From assembly GCA_025359125.1 (NCBI GenBank), contig JANYHI010000007.1, positions 124,001 through 188,000 on the forward strand: a stretch of 64,000 bases of DNA, in the 5' to 3' direction. Shown one piece after another: positions 18,399 through 27,737 of this stretch. The position numbers were made by a program, and so were the translations under genes. The notes under the pieces are model-generated. The model saw only the letters and a list, made by a program, of their open reading frames with translations, ran no database searches and had not been told where the DNA came from. This DNA comes from Cytophagales bacterium. Lineage in GTDB: Bacteria > Bacteroidota > Bacteroidia > Cytophagales > Cyclobacteriaceae. Positions within the stretch are counted from its first letter, which is position 1. Each line of letters opens with the position of its first letter.

Positions 18399-21300
18399 AT
18401 GAATAAAGTTTACGCTTCAGCTTTGGTCTTTCTCTTTTGGGGAAACGCCCTGTTCGCACAGGAACCTAAAAAAGAAACCAAGGCAGACACAACCAAAAAG
18501 GAAAAACCAAAAAAGAAACAAGACCTTCCGTTGGAAGTAGGAAGACGGATTCCCATCAAAACAACTGAAGGTACCTGGATGTCATTAGATGTAAGCCCCG
18601 ATGGTAAAACAATTGCCTTTGATTTTTTAGGCGACATTTTTACTATGCCCATCACAGGTGGCAAGCCTGTTCAGTTTACTAAAGGGATGTCTTTTGATTC
18701 ACATCCAAAATTTAGCCCCGATGGAACCAAGTTACTTTTTGTTTCTGATAGAAGTGGAGGCGAAAATATTTGGTGGTTTGCAATCGATAAAAAAGATTCT
18801 CTTCAAGTAACAAAAGGAAGTACAGATCATTATCAATCTGCTGAATGGACCCCCGATGGAAATTATATTGTAGGCTCTCGTGGAGTGCGTAATTTAAAGT
18901 TATGGATCTTTCATAAAGATGGAGGTTCAGGCGCGCAGTTGATTAGCAAACCCGATAACCTTAAAGTAGTAGAGCCAGCATTTGGCAACGATGGACGTTA
19001 TGTTTGGTATGCACAGCGCAATGCTGCATGGAACTACAATGCACAGTTCCCACAATATCAATTGGGGGTTTATGATCGCGAAACAGGAGAGACAGATAGA
19101 AGAACTCAACGCTACGGTTCTGCATTTACTCCTACGCTATCGCCAGATGGAAAATGGTTAGTGTACGGAACACGTTACAACGATCAAACCGGATTGATTC
19201 TTCGAGATATAAAATCAGGTGACGAAAAATGGTTGGCATATCCTGTTCAGCATGATGAGCAAGAGTCCATCGCACCAATGGGTGTGTTACCTGCCATGTC
19301 ATTTACACCTGATAGCAAAGAACTAGTTGCTTCTTATGGAGGAAAGTTTTATAGAATTCCTGTGGCAGGTGGAGATGCGATCAATATTCCATTTGAAATG
19401 GAAACAGAATTATTGGTTGGGCCGAGAGTTGATTTTAAATATCCTATCAAAGATGACAAGGATATGATTGCTACTCAAATTCGCGATGCTGCAGTTTCAC
19501 CTGATGGGAAACAAGTAGCATTTACGGCATTGAACCGTTTGTATTTGTACGACATTCAAAAAGCGACTTACAAAAAACTAACCTCCTTTAATTATACCGA
19601 AGCGCAACCCAGTTGGAGTCCCGATGGAAGCCAGTTGACTTGGGTAACTTGGGAAAATAATGCAGGTCATATTTATAAACTAAATTTTAAAGCGAAAGAT
19701 GCTAAGCCAGTTCGCTTAACCGCTGTCGCGGGATTGTATACCGAACCTGTGTGGGCATTGCAGGGAAATAAGATTGTTTTCTTCCGTGGGGCAGCGCAGA
19801 CATTTAAAGATGCAGCAGATCCATTTTTTGCCGGAGCACAAGAAGACTTACTTTGGATTTCTGGAGATGGAGGAGCAATCAACTTCATCGCGAAAGCGAA
19901 AGGAAGAAGCAACCCGCACTTCACAAAAGCAGACGATCGCATTTATTTATACCACGGACAAAAAGGATTACTCTCAATTCGGTGGGATGGAACAGATGAG
20001 AAAGCTCTCTTAAAAGTTACCGGTATTACCGTCTATGGTTCAATACCAGACGAAAATAATTGCATGTTAGTAGAGTCTGAAATGGAGCCGGCACAAGAGC
20101 CATCTATTGCTGATGTAATTAAAATTGCACCCGAAGGCGACAAAGCATTGGCGCAGATCAACAACGAAATTTATGTTGTTACGATTCCTAAAGTTGGAGG
20201 CGAAACACCAAAGGTTTCTGTGGCCGATGCCGACAAAGCTCAGTTCCCATCGCGCAAGTTAACAAAGTTGGGTGGCGAGTTTGCGAGTTGGAGTAGCAAT
20301 GCTAAAAATGTTTACTTCACTTTAGGAAATGCCTTCTTCACTTACAATCTAGATTCTGCAAAGTCAAAGGAAGATTTCTTGAAAAAGAAGAAAGCAGACG
20401 AAGAGAAAGCAAAGGAATCTGCTGATAAGAAAGAGGAAAAGAAGGATGATAATGACAAGGCAGCAAAAGATAAAAAAGATGAAGGCTACAAGCCTTCAGA
20501 AGTAAGAATTAAAGTAACGGTTCAAAAAGATATTCCTCAAGGAAAAATTTTATTGCAGAACGCTCGCATCATAACCATGAAGGGAGACGAGGTGATTGAG
20601 CGCGGAGATGTGCTGATTGAAAATGCGCGCATCAAGCAAGTAGGGGCAGCGGGTTCGATTACGACAGATGCTTCTGTGCAAAAAATGGATTTGAACGGAA
20701 AGACAATCGTTCCTGGTTTTATTGATACGCACGCCCATATGTGGCCAGCGTGGGGTGTCCATAAAAATCAAGTGTGGATGTACGCAGCTAACTTGGCTTA
20801 TGGCGTAACTACTACACGCGATCCGCAGACTGCAACTACAGATGTTTTAACCTATGGAGACATGGTTGAAACAGGTCAAATCATAGGCCCTAGAATTTAT
20901 TCTACAGGCCCCGGAGTGGGCTATTGGGCATACAACTTAAAAGATGCTGATCAGGCAAAAGATATTTTGAAACAATATTCAGAGTATTATAACACCAAGA
21001 CCATCAAAATGTATTTGACAGGAAATCGTCAGCATCGCCAATGGATTATTCAGGCTGCAAAAGAACAGAGTTTGATGCCCACAACAGAAGGCGGGTTAGA
21101 TTTTAAATTGAACTTAACTAATTTGATTGATGGATATCCAGGTCATGAACATGCGCTGCCAATCTATCCGTTATATAAAGATTTAGCTACTTCCATAGCC
21201 GAGGCTAAAATGACCTACACGCCAACACTACTTGTTGCGTATGGTGGACCGTGGGCAGAGAATTTTTATTATGCTACTGAAAATGTAAATGGAGATCCTA

Positions 21301-21794
21301 AATTAAATCACTTCACTGCAAAATCAGAATTGGATGAAAAATCAAGAAGACGCCCGGGATGGTTTATGAAGGAAGAACATGTATTTGAAGATCACGCAAA
21401 GTTTGTAAACGATTTGGTGAAGGCTGGTGGCAATGCAGGCGTTGGTTCGCACGGTCAGTTGCAAGGTTTAGGATATCATTGGGAGCTGTGGAGTATTGCA
21501 TCTGGCGGCATGAGAAACTTGGACGCTTTAAAAGTAGCAACCATCCATGGAGCCAGAGCGATTGGATTAGATGGCGACATAGGAAGTATTGAAGCTGGTA
21601 AACTTGCTGATCTGGTCATCCTAGATAAAAACCCATTGGAGAATCTTCGTAATTCTAATTCTGTGAATAAAGTAATGAAGAACGGAAGATTGTATGATGG
21701 CAATACATTGGATGAGATTTATCCTACTGTGCGCAAAGCTCCAGATTTCGCAAAAGATCAGGCAGCACCATTGGGGGTTCCAGGTATCAAGTAA
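18399..21794 (+). CDS. Exported amidohydrolase with N-terminal TolB-like beta-propeller
   Basis: The 1131-residue protein has a signal peptide ending near residue 21 (GNALFAQ). A long region of TolB/PD40-type propeller repeats (DVSPDGKTIAFDF, KFSPDGTKLLFVSDR, TLSPDGKWLVYG, AVSPDGKQVAFTA) runs to about residue 650. A Lys/Glu/Asp-rich linker follows, then an amidohydrolase barrel from about residue 700. The metal motif is FIDTHAHMW (HxH), and the ending GSIEAGKLADLVILDKNPL is typical of the superfamily. It is likely periplasmic. Family knowledge: such fusions act on peptides or cyclic amides, but the substrate is unknown. No operon partner is visible. Confidence 0.85.
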   Translation: MNKVYASALVFLFWGNALFAQEPKKETKADTTKKEKPKKKQDLPLEVGRRIPIKTTEGTWMSLDVSPDGKTIAFDFLGDIFTMPITGGKPVQFTKGMSFDSHPKFSPDGTKLLFVSDRSGGENIWWFAIDKKDSLQVTKGSTDHYQSAEWTPDGNYIVGSRGVRNLKLWIFHKDGGSGAQLISKPDNLKVVEPAFGNDGRYVWYAQRNAAWNYNAQFPQYQLGVYDRETGETDRRTQRYGSAFTPTLSPDGKWLVYGTRYNDQTGLILRDIKSGDEKWLAYPVQHDEQESIAPMGVLPAMSFTPDSKELVASYGGKFYRIPVAGGDAINIPFEMETELLVGPRVDFKYPIKDDKDMIATQIRDAAVSPDGKQVAFTALNRLYLYDIQKATYKKLTSFNYTEAQPSWSPDGSQLTWVTWENNAGHIYKLNFKAKDAKPVRLTAVAGLYTEPVWALQGNKIVFFRGAAQTFKDAADPFFAGAQEDLLWISGDGGAINFIAKAKGRSNPHFTKADDRIYLYHGQKGLLSIRWDGTDEKALLKVTGITVYGSIPDENNCMLVESEMEPAQEPSIADVIKIAPEGDKALAQINNEIYVVTIPKVGGETPKVSVADADKAQFPSRKLTKLGGEFASWSSNAKNVYFTLGNAFFTYNLDSAKSKEDFLKKKKADEEKAKESADKKEEKKDDNDKAAKDKKDEGYKPSEVRIKVTVQKDIPQGKILLQNARIITMKGDEVIERGDVLIENARIKQVGAAGSITTDASVQKMDLNGKTIVPGFIDTHAHMWPAWGVHKNQVWMYAANLAYGVTTTRDPQTATTDVLTYGDMVETGQIIGPRIYSTGPGVGYWAYNLKDADQAKDILKQYSEYYNTKTIKMYLTGNRQHRQWIIQAAKEQSLMPTTEGGLDFKLNLTNLIDGYPGHEHALPIYPLYKDLATSIAEAKMTYTPTLLVAYGGPWAENFYYATENVNGDPKLNHFTAKSELDEKSRRRPGWFMKEEHVFEDHAKFVNDLVKAGGNAGVGSHGQLQGLGYHWELWSIASGGMRNLDALKVATIHGARAIGLDGDIGSIEAGKLADLVILDKNPLENLRNSNSVNKVMKNGRLYDGNTLDEIYPTVRKAPDFAKDQAAPLGVPGIK

Positions 21795-22225
21795 AACAGT
21801 TTGATTTTATATCGATAGGAGAAGAAATCACCAGTAGCACCCAAAGAAAGGCACGATATCAAAACAAAATTACGAGAAGGGTTTAAAAGAAGGATAGCAA
21901 TTGAACCTCGGATGGAAATTTAAAACAAGACCACCGCTTGGAAAGTAATTTTTATAACCGCATCAAAAGGAGATGGCTTCAATATAATGCTTGCCCCTGC
22001 TGCTTTAACTTTAAAAGGATAATCAATAAATGGGGGTTCAATCCCCATTTATTTTTAACTCAATTTTTTCTGACCCTAACCCACTTCCGTAAAAACATAA
22101 TACACCATACTTTTTAAAATCCAAGCCCGCAAAATTAGTTTTAAGGGACGACTAGTTAGCTTTGCTGACGAACCACATTTAACAGGTTAGACGTTAGTAA
22201 TTACCGATGAGGTTACTTACTAGAA
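21795..22225 (+). other. 431-base intergenic region between the amidohydrolase and ABC transporter genes
   Basis: No gene is supported here. Two short peptide-like stretches occur in different frames without starts (near 21902-21946 and 21926-22020), which could be a decayed gene or chance. A terminator-like hairpin lies at 22025-22056. The last 30 bases hold an imperfect inverted repeat (AGTAA.../...TTACT) just past the end of the minus-strand ABC gene, without a T run. No tRNA fold can be completed. Confidence 0.5.
22025..22056 (+). terminator. Intrinsic terminator-like hairpin
   Basis: AATAAATGGGG (22025-22035) pairs perfectly with CCCCATTTATT (22043-22053) around a seven-base loop, and the T run continues to 22056. 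It is 230 bases past the amidohydrolase stop, so it would end a transcript with a long 3' untranslated part, or a separate small RNA. Confidence 0.65.
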
Positions 22226-24010
22226 TTACTCCACTTCTTCTACCTGCATTTGCTTATCGTACAATTCTTTATAAACCCCATCGTGGGTAAGTAAACTATC
22301 GTGAGTACCTTCTTCCACCATGACTCCATCATCCAATACAATAATTTTGTTAGCAAGTTTAGCAGATGAAACACGATGAGAAATAATAATGCTGGTACGG
22401 CCTTGCATGATTTTTTTCATGCTGTTTAAAATGGTGTTTTCCGTTTTCGTGTCAACGGCAGACAGTGCATCATCTAATATTAAAATCTTTGGCTCGCGCG
22501 CAACAGCACGAGCAATAGAAACCCGTTGCTTTTGCCCGCCCGATAAAGTAATGCCTCTTTCACCCACACGAGTAGCAAAAGTATTTGGGAATGTCATAAT
22601 GTTATCGTACACATCAGCATCTTTTGCAGCCTGCATTACTTTAGCTTCGTCAGGTGTTTTTAGGCCAAAGGCAATGTTATTAAAAATGGTATCGCTAAAT
22701 AGAAAAACATCTTGTGGCACAATGCCTAGTTGACTACGCAGACTAACCAATTCAAAATCTTTAATGGGAATGTCATCAATTCGAATTTGTCCATCTGTCG
22801 CATCGTATAATCGAGCAATTAAATTGGAGACAGTGCTTTTACCTGAGCCAGTTGTTCCAATGATAGCAAGCGATTCTCCTTCGTTGATAGTGAACGAAAT
22901 ATTTTTTAAGGCTTTTATTTCAGTATCTGGATACGTAAAAGAAACCTTTTTAAATTCAATTTTCCCAACAAGCTCTTTTATAAGATTCTTTTCAGATACT
23001 ATGTCAGTCTTTGTTTTTAAAAACTCGTTGATCCGCTTTTGAGACGCTTCTGCACGCTGCACCAAGCTGCTCGTCCAGCCAAGCGAAGTCACAGGCCAAG
23101 TAAGAAGATTTACGTAAATGATAAACTCGGCAATATTACCGAACGTGAGTCTGCCATTAATTACTTCTACGCTTCCGGCATACACCGTAAATACTGTGCT
23201 CAGGCCGATTAATCCCATGATCAATGGAAAGAACAAAGATTGCACGCGCGTTAATTTTAATGACTGATGTTTATACTCATTACTCTCTTTGGTGAAATTA
23301 GTAATGGATTCATTTTCTCTTGTAAAAGATTTTAAAACCCTAATTCCAGAAAAAGCTTCCTGCACAAATGTGCTTAATCTCGATTGACTTTTTTGAATCA
23401 TCTCTGAGCGATGTTCAATAATGTTATTCACGTAAAAAATACTGAGAGATAGTATAGGCAAAGGTATAAGTGCATACCAAGTTAGTTTGGTGCTAATGCT
23501 AAACATAACAGGTATCAGCATAATGAACAACGTGATTAGCGTAATGCCATACATGATGCTGGGGCCGAGGTACATTCGCACGCGCCCCACATCTTCGCTG
23601 ATGCGGTTCATCAAATCACCCGTATTATTTCTTCTGTAAAAACTCAGCGGAAGGGTTTCGTAATGTTCAAAAATTTCATTCTTCAAATCATATTCGATTA
23701 ACCGGCTCATTACAATAAGTGTCTGCCTTACCAGATAAAGAAAAAATCCGCGCAATAGCGCCATGGCGAGAATCAACAACGCGTAAATGAGAATGCCTTT
23801 TGCGAAAACATGGAAGAAATCGCCTTGTGCGTTAGACGTTTCAAAGGAGCGATAAAGCCGGATATTGTCCACCACCAAATCAATCGAGTGCCTTACCATT
23901 TGAGCTGGTAAAATCTGGAATACGTTAGAGATGATTACCCAGATTATGCCTAAGATTAGAGGCTTTCGATATTTGAATAGGTATTTATTTAGGTAACTAA
24001 GTTCTTGCAT
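22226..24010 (-). CDS. ABC exporter, fused permease and ATPase (MsbA/MdlB-like half transporter)
   Basis: The 594-residue half-transporter has six membrane helices in the first 320 residues (including MSRLIEYDLKNEIFEHYETLPLSFYRRNNTGDLMNRI, the usual intracellular loop region). The ATPase follows with Walker A GTTGSGKST, signature LSGGQKQR, Walker B ILILDDALS and the switch His in IIISHRVSS. Type IV exporters of this kind move lipids, drugs or peptides. It probably acts as a homodimer, because no second half-transporter is adjacent. The start is 115 bases from the divergent nusB start. Confidence 0.93.
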   Translation of the reverse strand: MQELSYLNKYLFKYRKPLILGIIWVIISNVFQILPAQMVRHSIDLVVDNIRLYRSFETSNAQGDFFHVFAKGILIYALLILAMALLRGFFLYLVRQTLIVMSRLIEYDLKNEIFEHYETLPLSFYRRNNTGDLMNRISEDVGRVRMYLGPSIMYGITLITLFIMLIPVMFSISTKLTWYALIPLPILSLSIFYVNNIIEHRSEMIQKSQSRLSTFVQEAFSGIRVLKSFTRENESITNFTKESNEYKHQSLKLTRVQSLFFPLIMGLIGLSTVFTVYAGSVEVINGRLTFGNIAEFIIYVNLLTWPVTSLGWTSSLVQRAEASQKRINEFLKTKTDIVSEKNLIKELVGKIEFKKVSFTYPDTEIKALKNISFTINEGESLAIIGTTGSGKSTVSNLIARLYDATDGQIRIDDIPIKDFELVSLRSQLGIVPQDVFLFSDTIFNNIAFGLKTPDEAKVMQAAKDADVYDNIMTFPNTFATRVGERGITLSGGQKQRVSIARAVAREPKILILDDALSAVDTKTENTILNSMKKIMQGRTSIIISHRVSSAKLANKIIVLDDGVMVEEGTHDSLLTHDGVYKELYDKQMQVEEVE

Positions 24011-24125
24011 GTTGCGATAAAAACGAAAGGTACTGGTTTTGGTTCACAGCGGTTTTTAAAATTTTAAATTTTATATGTTGAATGGACATTGTAATTTGCA
24101 CCCTCATTCAAACGTTCTTTATCTC

Positions 24126-25250
24126 ATGCTTAACAGACGCACCATTCGCATTAAAATCATGCAAAGCCTTTTTGCTTTCGAGCAATGCAAAGAAGCTGAC
24201 TATCAACTAGCCCTTGATTTTATTGAAGAACGCTTTAAACCAGATTTAAACAGCATGGAGGTACAAGACAAAAACCTTCTAAAGCAGCAACACAAAGCAA
24301 GCCGTGTGCTGTTCGAAAAAAGATTTAAGGGAACGGACAAAGGAACTGAAGTAGACGAGAAGATTTCTAGAGTTGCCAATGAGGCAATTGATTTTTACAA
24401 CAAACAGGTTAAGAGAGATCAGAATTTTTTAGCCCGAAATATTACCATTGAAATTCAAAAACTTACTGAAACGTATCATCATGCCTTAGGGCTTATCATC
24501 GCTTTGGCGGAAACGGTTAGTGCCGATAAAAAACCAATCCATGGTAAGCTAGTTAACTTACCAATCATAAAAGCACTTCAAGAAAATCCTGATCTTAAAA
24601 AAGAATTATTACGGTCGGCAGGGTGGAATGGAGAAATGGAGATCGTGCGCGATTGGGGACGCGAAATATTAAAGGAAGACAAAGAGTATCAGAAATTTAT
24701 CGAGACAAAAGAATCTGACGAAGACTCTCAAAAGGCATTTCTAAAACACTTGCTTCGCAAAATTATTTTAGGCTCAAATGCCATCAACGATTACTTTGAT
24801 GAACAAGACATTCGCTGGGCCGAAGATAAAGACATCATAAAAAGTTTAGCAGATAAAACGCTGAAGTCATTTGAAAATGGCAAGGTGGAATTGCAAAAGG
24901 TTTCGCTCGATTGGGAAGACGACAAATCTTTTATCGACAAATTGTTTGAAGGAACAGTGAGTTTGGCAGATGAATTTAAAGAACTAATTGCTAATAATAC
25001 CAAAAACTGGGAAGTGGATAGATTGCCCCTTACTGACAGAGTAATTTTGGAGATGGCCATAACTGAAATGATCACCTTCCCCAACATCCCCGTAAAGGTT
25101 ACGATTAACGAATATATTGAGTTGGCTAAAGAATACAGTACACCTAAGAGTCGCCAGTTTATCAATGGTATTTTAGATGTGATGTCAAAAAAAATGAAAG
25201 AGTCTGGCACGATGAAGAAAAGTGGACGAGGGTTGATTGACAATAAATAG
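24126..25250 (+). CDS. nusB: Transcription antitermination factor NusB (extended Bacteroidota form)
   Basis: NusB binds boxA RNA with S10 to allow antitermination on rRNA operons. The 374-residue product begins MLNRRTIRIKIMQSLFAFEQ and ends with the real NusB core (LPLTDRVILEMAITEMITFPNIPVKVTINEYIELAKEYSTPKSRQFINGILD, about residues 305-360). The long middle is a feature of Bacteroidota NusB, which is more than twice the usual 140 residues. The ATG at 24126 was preferred to the one at 24075 because MLNRRTIR is the family start. It heads a run of small genes up to yajC. Confidence 0.92.
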   Translation: MLNRRTIRIKIMQSLFAFEQCKEADYQLALDFIEERFKPDLNSMEVQDKNLLKQQHKASRVLFEKRFKGTDKGTEVDEKISRVANEAIDFYNKQVKRDQNFLARNITIEIQKLTETYHHALGLIIALAETVSADKKPIHGKLVNLPIIKALQENPDLKKELLRSAGWNGEMEIVRDWGREILKEDKEYQKFIETKESDEDSQKAFLKHLLRKIILGSNAINDYFDEQDIRWAEDKDIIKSLADKTLKSFENGKVELQKVSLDWEDDKSFIDKLFEGTVSLADEFKELIANNTKNWEVDRLPLTDRVILEMAITEMITFPNIPVKVTINEYIELAKEYSTPKSRQFINGILDVMSKKMKESGTMKKSGRGLIDNK

Positions 25251-25313
25251 CTGGGTTTTTTCTGATTGAGGTAGCTCTAAATTTTTTATCTTTACAGTTC
25301 TAATGTTAATGAT

Positions 25314-25625
25314 ATGAGCAAAAAAGGAAGTAATGCATTAATGATCTTTTTGGCTGGTGCTGCGGCTGGTGCCGTTCTAGGTATTTTATATGCACCCGAT
25401 AAGGGTACAAATACTCGCGAAAAACTTTCTTACAAACTTGATAAGTATAAGAAGATACTAGAAGATTATATGGCCGATCTTGTTTCAGGCAAAGAAACAC
25501 CGTTGACTACAGAAGCAAAATCGCAAGGGCAAAAAGTAGTTTCTGAAGCGCAAGGCAAGGCACAGCGATTATTGGACGATGTTGACGCATTGCTGGAGCA
25601 GATAAGAGGCAACCAGAACAGTTAA
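25314..25625 (+). CDS. YtxH domain protein
   Basis: The 103-residue protein has one glycine/alanine-rich N-terminal membrane helix (ALMIFLAGAAAGAVLGILYAPDKG), the defining feature of the YtxH family. A helical, charged tail of about 70 residues follows, likely to form a coiled coil in the cytoplasm or periplasm. Its function is unknown; relatives are linked to envelope stress. It lies between nusB and a DUF1573 lipoprotein gene, a common Bacteroidota order. Confidence 0.85.
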   Translation: MSKKGSNALMIFLAGAAAGAVLGILYAPDKGTNTREKLSYKLDKYKKILEDYMADLVSGKETPLTTEAKSQGQKVVSEAQGKAQRLLDDVDALLEQIRGNQNS

Positions 25626-25705
25626 TGATTTGTTAATCTTAGTAATAAATTGGTTCGAACCTTTACTTACTTATAATTTTACGTCCGAAAATTAGATCAA
25701 GCAAT

Positions 25706-26251
25706 ATGAAAACAATATCAAGAGTAATTTGGATTTTAACTTTAGTAGCAACTATTTCAAGTTGCCGCGATAAAGCTTCTGAAAAGAGAATAGCTGAACT
25801 AGAAAGTAGACTGGCACAAATTGAAGGGAATAAAGCAGCCACACCCGCAGCTGTAACTCCTGCTGCTACACCTGCTCCGGCTGTTGAAGAGAAGCCCGAA
25901 GGCCCACTTCCAACGATGGATTTTGCTACAACAGATCATGATTTTGGAACTGTAGAAGAAGGAAAAAAGGTGTCTTACACATATAAAGTAAAGAATACTG
26001 GCCAGGCTCCTTTAATTATTCAGAATGCCCAGCCTTCTTGCGGTTGCACGGTTCCAGATTGGACTAAGAATCCCATTCCAGTTGGTGGAGAGGGTTTTGT
26101 AAAAGCAGAATTTGATACCAAAGGCAAGCATGGAATTAACAATAAAACAATTACCGTTACAGCCAATACTTGGCCGAAATCAGTTTCGCTAAAATTTAAA
26201 GCAATGGTTACTCCAATGCCAGATGGAGCCAACGGGCCGGTAGTAAAGTAA
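25706..26251 (+). CDS. DUF1573 lipoprotein
   Basis: The 181-residue protein has a lipoprotein signal with Cys20 (TISSC), a short coiled stretch (KRIAELESRLAQIEG), a Pro/Ala-rich linker (residues 45-65) and one DUF1573 beta-sandwich domain. That domain includes FATTDHDFGTVEEGKKVSYTYKVKNTG and the core NAQPSCGCTVPDW. Family knowledge: DUF1573 resembles immunoglobulin-like ASH/MSP domains; its role is unknown. A close paralogue lacking the lipid anchor is at 55719-56138. Confidence 0.88.
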   Translation: MKTISRVIWILTLVATISSCRDKASEKRIAELESRLAQIEGNKAATPAAVTPAATPAPAVEEKPEGPLPTMDFATTDHDFGTVEEGKKVSYTYKVKNTGQAPLIIQNAQPSCGCTVPDWTKNPIPVGGEGFVKAEFDTKGKHGINNKTITVTANTWPKSVSLKFKAMVTPMPDGANGPVVK

Positions 26252-26299
26252 ATAGGCACACTGCCTACAGTTTACCGCGTACTGATTTGATAACTTACT

Positions 26300-26326
26300 C
26301 ATCCCATTCCTTTTCGGTTTGGGATG
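26300..26326 (+). terminator. Weak terminator-like hairpin after the DUF1573 gene
   Basis: CATCCCA (26300-26306) pairs with TGGGATG (26320-26326) across a 13-base loop that can form an extra CC/GG pair. The following TTTGCGTTTT is only a broken T run, so termination would be partial at best. Confidence 0.4.
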
Positions 26327-26367
26327 TTTGCGTTTTAAGGAATAACTTGCGCCTCTAAAATTTATTT

Positions 26368-26685
26368 ATGAATTCAATTTTATTACAAGCGGCATCCGGT
26401 AGCGGTGCATACATGCAAATCATTTTAATGGTTGCTATTGTGGGTATTTTCTATTTCTTTATGATTCGTCCTCAACAAAAAAAGGCAAAGGACGCAAAGA
26501 AATTTTCTGAAGAAGTTAAGAAAGGAGATTATGTGGTAACTATAGGTGGAGCTCACGGGCGCGTGGCTGAAATGGAAGGAGACACTTTTATCTTAGAGGT
26601 AGAAAAGGGGGGGAGAATCAAATTCTCTAAATCAGCAATTTCTATGGAATCAACTGCTGCATATAACAAAAAAGCGTCAGCTTAA
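26368..26685 (+). CDS. yajC: Preprotein translocase subunit YajC
   Basis: Small inner-membrane accessory of the SecDF complex. The 105-residue product has one helix (IILMVAIVGIFYFFMI) followed by the signature RPQQKKAKDAKKF and the cytoplasmic beta-domain KGDYVVTIGGAHGRVAEMEGDTFILEV. Length and layout are typical. It is followed immediately by an intrinsic terminator. Confidence 0.95.
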   Translation: MNSILLQAASGSGAYMQIILMVAIVGIFYFFMIRPQQKKAKDAKKFSEEVKKGDYVVTIGGAHGRVAEMEGDTFILEVEKGGRIKFSKSAISMESTAAYNKKASA

Positions 26686-26693
26686 TTCAAACC

Positions 26694-26730
26694 AGAAAGA
26701 CACCAGCAATTGTGTGCCGGTGTCTTTCTT
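26694..26730 (+). terminator. Intrinsic terminator after yajC
   Basis: AGAAAGACACC (26694-26704) pairs perfectly over 11 bases with GGTGTCTTTCT (26719-26729) around a 14-base loop, followed by T-rich TTTATTT. Confidence 0.8.
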
Positions 26731-26792
26731 TATTTGAAAGTTGATCTATTCAACTTTTGATTTTACGAGATACAGATCAGTATCTTTATTAT

Positions 26793-27737
26793 ATGAATCT
26801 GCTTAGAGCAATCGGAAATTTATTACGATTTGACCGCGCCAATTGGAAAGCGGTGATGCTCTGTTTTGTAGCGGCAGTTATTTTTTGGTTATTTAATTCC
26901 TTCAATAAAAAGTACGCCAGCAATGTGCGGTTTCCACTACACTTTGAGTACGATCATGATTTGTTCGTTCCTGTAAAGTCATTGCCTAGTCACATTAATA
27001 TTAATGTTACCGGGAATGGTTGGGAGCTTTTCCGTGACCAATTGGCAATTAAATTACCAGAGTTAAGACTTTCGCTTGAAAGACCATTAGAAACAAAGCG
27101 TATCATTGGCGCTACACTACCTCCATTTTTAGCACACCAACTCGGCAAGCTTTCTATTAACTACGTAGTGACAGATACTTTGCATCTGCAGCTCGATAAA
27201 AGAGACTCGCATCGATTTAAAGTAGCAGTCAACCAGCACAATTTTTTATTTAAGAAAGGTTTTGGAAGAATAAGCCCAGTGGTGATTTTACCAGATTCGG
27301 TTTTGCTCGATGGACCAAAGAGTTTGCTGCACTCATTACCCGACTCGATCGTTCTTGAACTGACGGCCGAAGAGGCAGATCAAAATTTTAACAACGAAGT
27401 AGAGATTCGATTACCATTGGGAAGTGAAAATATTAAAAGAGATCCTCCGTTGGTAAAAGTGATTTTTGAAGTTGGGCCAATTGTAGAAATTGAAAAGCGG
27501 TTGAAATTAACAGGAAGTGCTATTGGTTATGCTTTACCAGATAGCGTAAGCGTTTGGTTCAGCATTCCTGCAAAACATCAAAATGATTTCAACCTTACCT
27601 CAGATCAGATCAAAGCTGAAGTAAAAATCAATAAGAAGCGTATTCAAAAAATAATTCTACCTACTATTCTTAACGTACCTGCATTTGCTTTTATTAAAAG
27701 AGTAGATACGGTGTATCTTCAATCAAAAAAACAATGA
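26793..27737 (+). CDS. YbbR-like (CdaR-type) domain protein
   Basis: The 314-residue protein has one N-terminal membrane helix (NWKAVMLCFVAAVIFWLFNSF, about residues 18-38) and extracytoplasmic beta-domains (FPLHFEYDHDLFVPVKSLPSHININVTGNGW, then repeated PDSV-containing strands). This is the layout of YbbR/CdaR proteins. In Firmicutes CdaR regulates the diadenylate cyclase, but no cyclase gene is next to this copy. The ATG at 26793 was preferred to the in-frame TTG at 26757. It overlaps coaE by four bases. Confidence 0.72.
   Translation: MNLLRAIGNLLRFDRANWKAVMLCFVAAVIFWLFNSFNKKYASNVRFPLHFEYDHDLFVPVKSLPSHININVTGNGWELFRDQLAIKLPELRLSLERPLETKRIIGATLPPFLAHQLGKLSINYVVTDTLHLQLDKRDSHRFKVAVNQHNFLFKKGFGRISPVVILPDSVLLDGPKSLLHSLPDSIVLELTAEEADQNFNNEVEIRLPLGSENIKRDPPLVKVIFEVGPIVEIEKRLKLTGSAIGYALPDSVSVWFSIPAKHQNDFNLTSDQIKAEVKINKKRIQKIILPTILNVPAFAFIKRVDTVYLQSKKQ

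Noticed and set aside
22032-22047. T-arm-like sequence (GGGGGTTCAATCCCC) suggesting a tRNA
   Set aside because: No acceptor, D or anticodon stem can be built around it. The same bases form an 11-pair terminator hairpin with a T run.
24791-25243. Antisense reading frame of 150 codons
   Set aside because: It lies entirely opposite the conserved NusB core and resembles no family.
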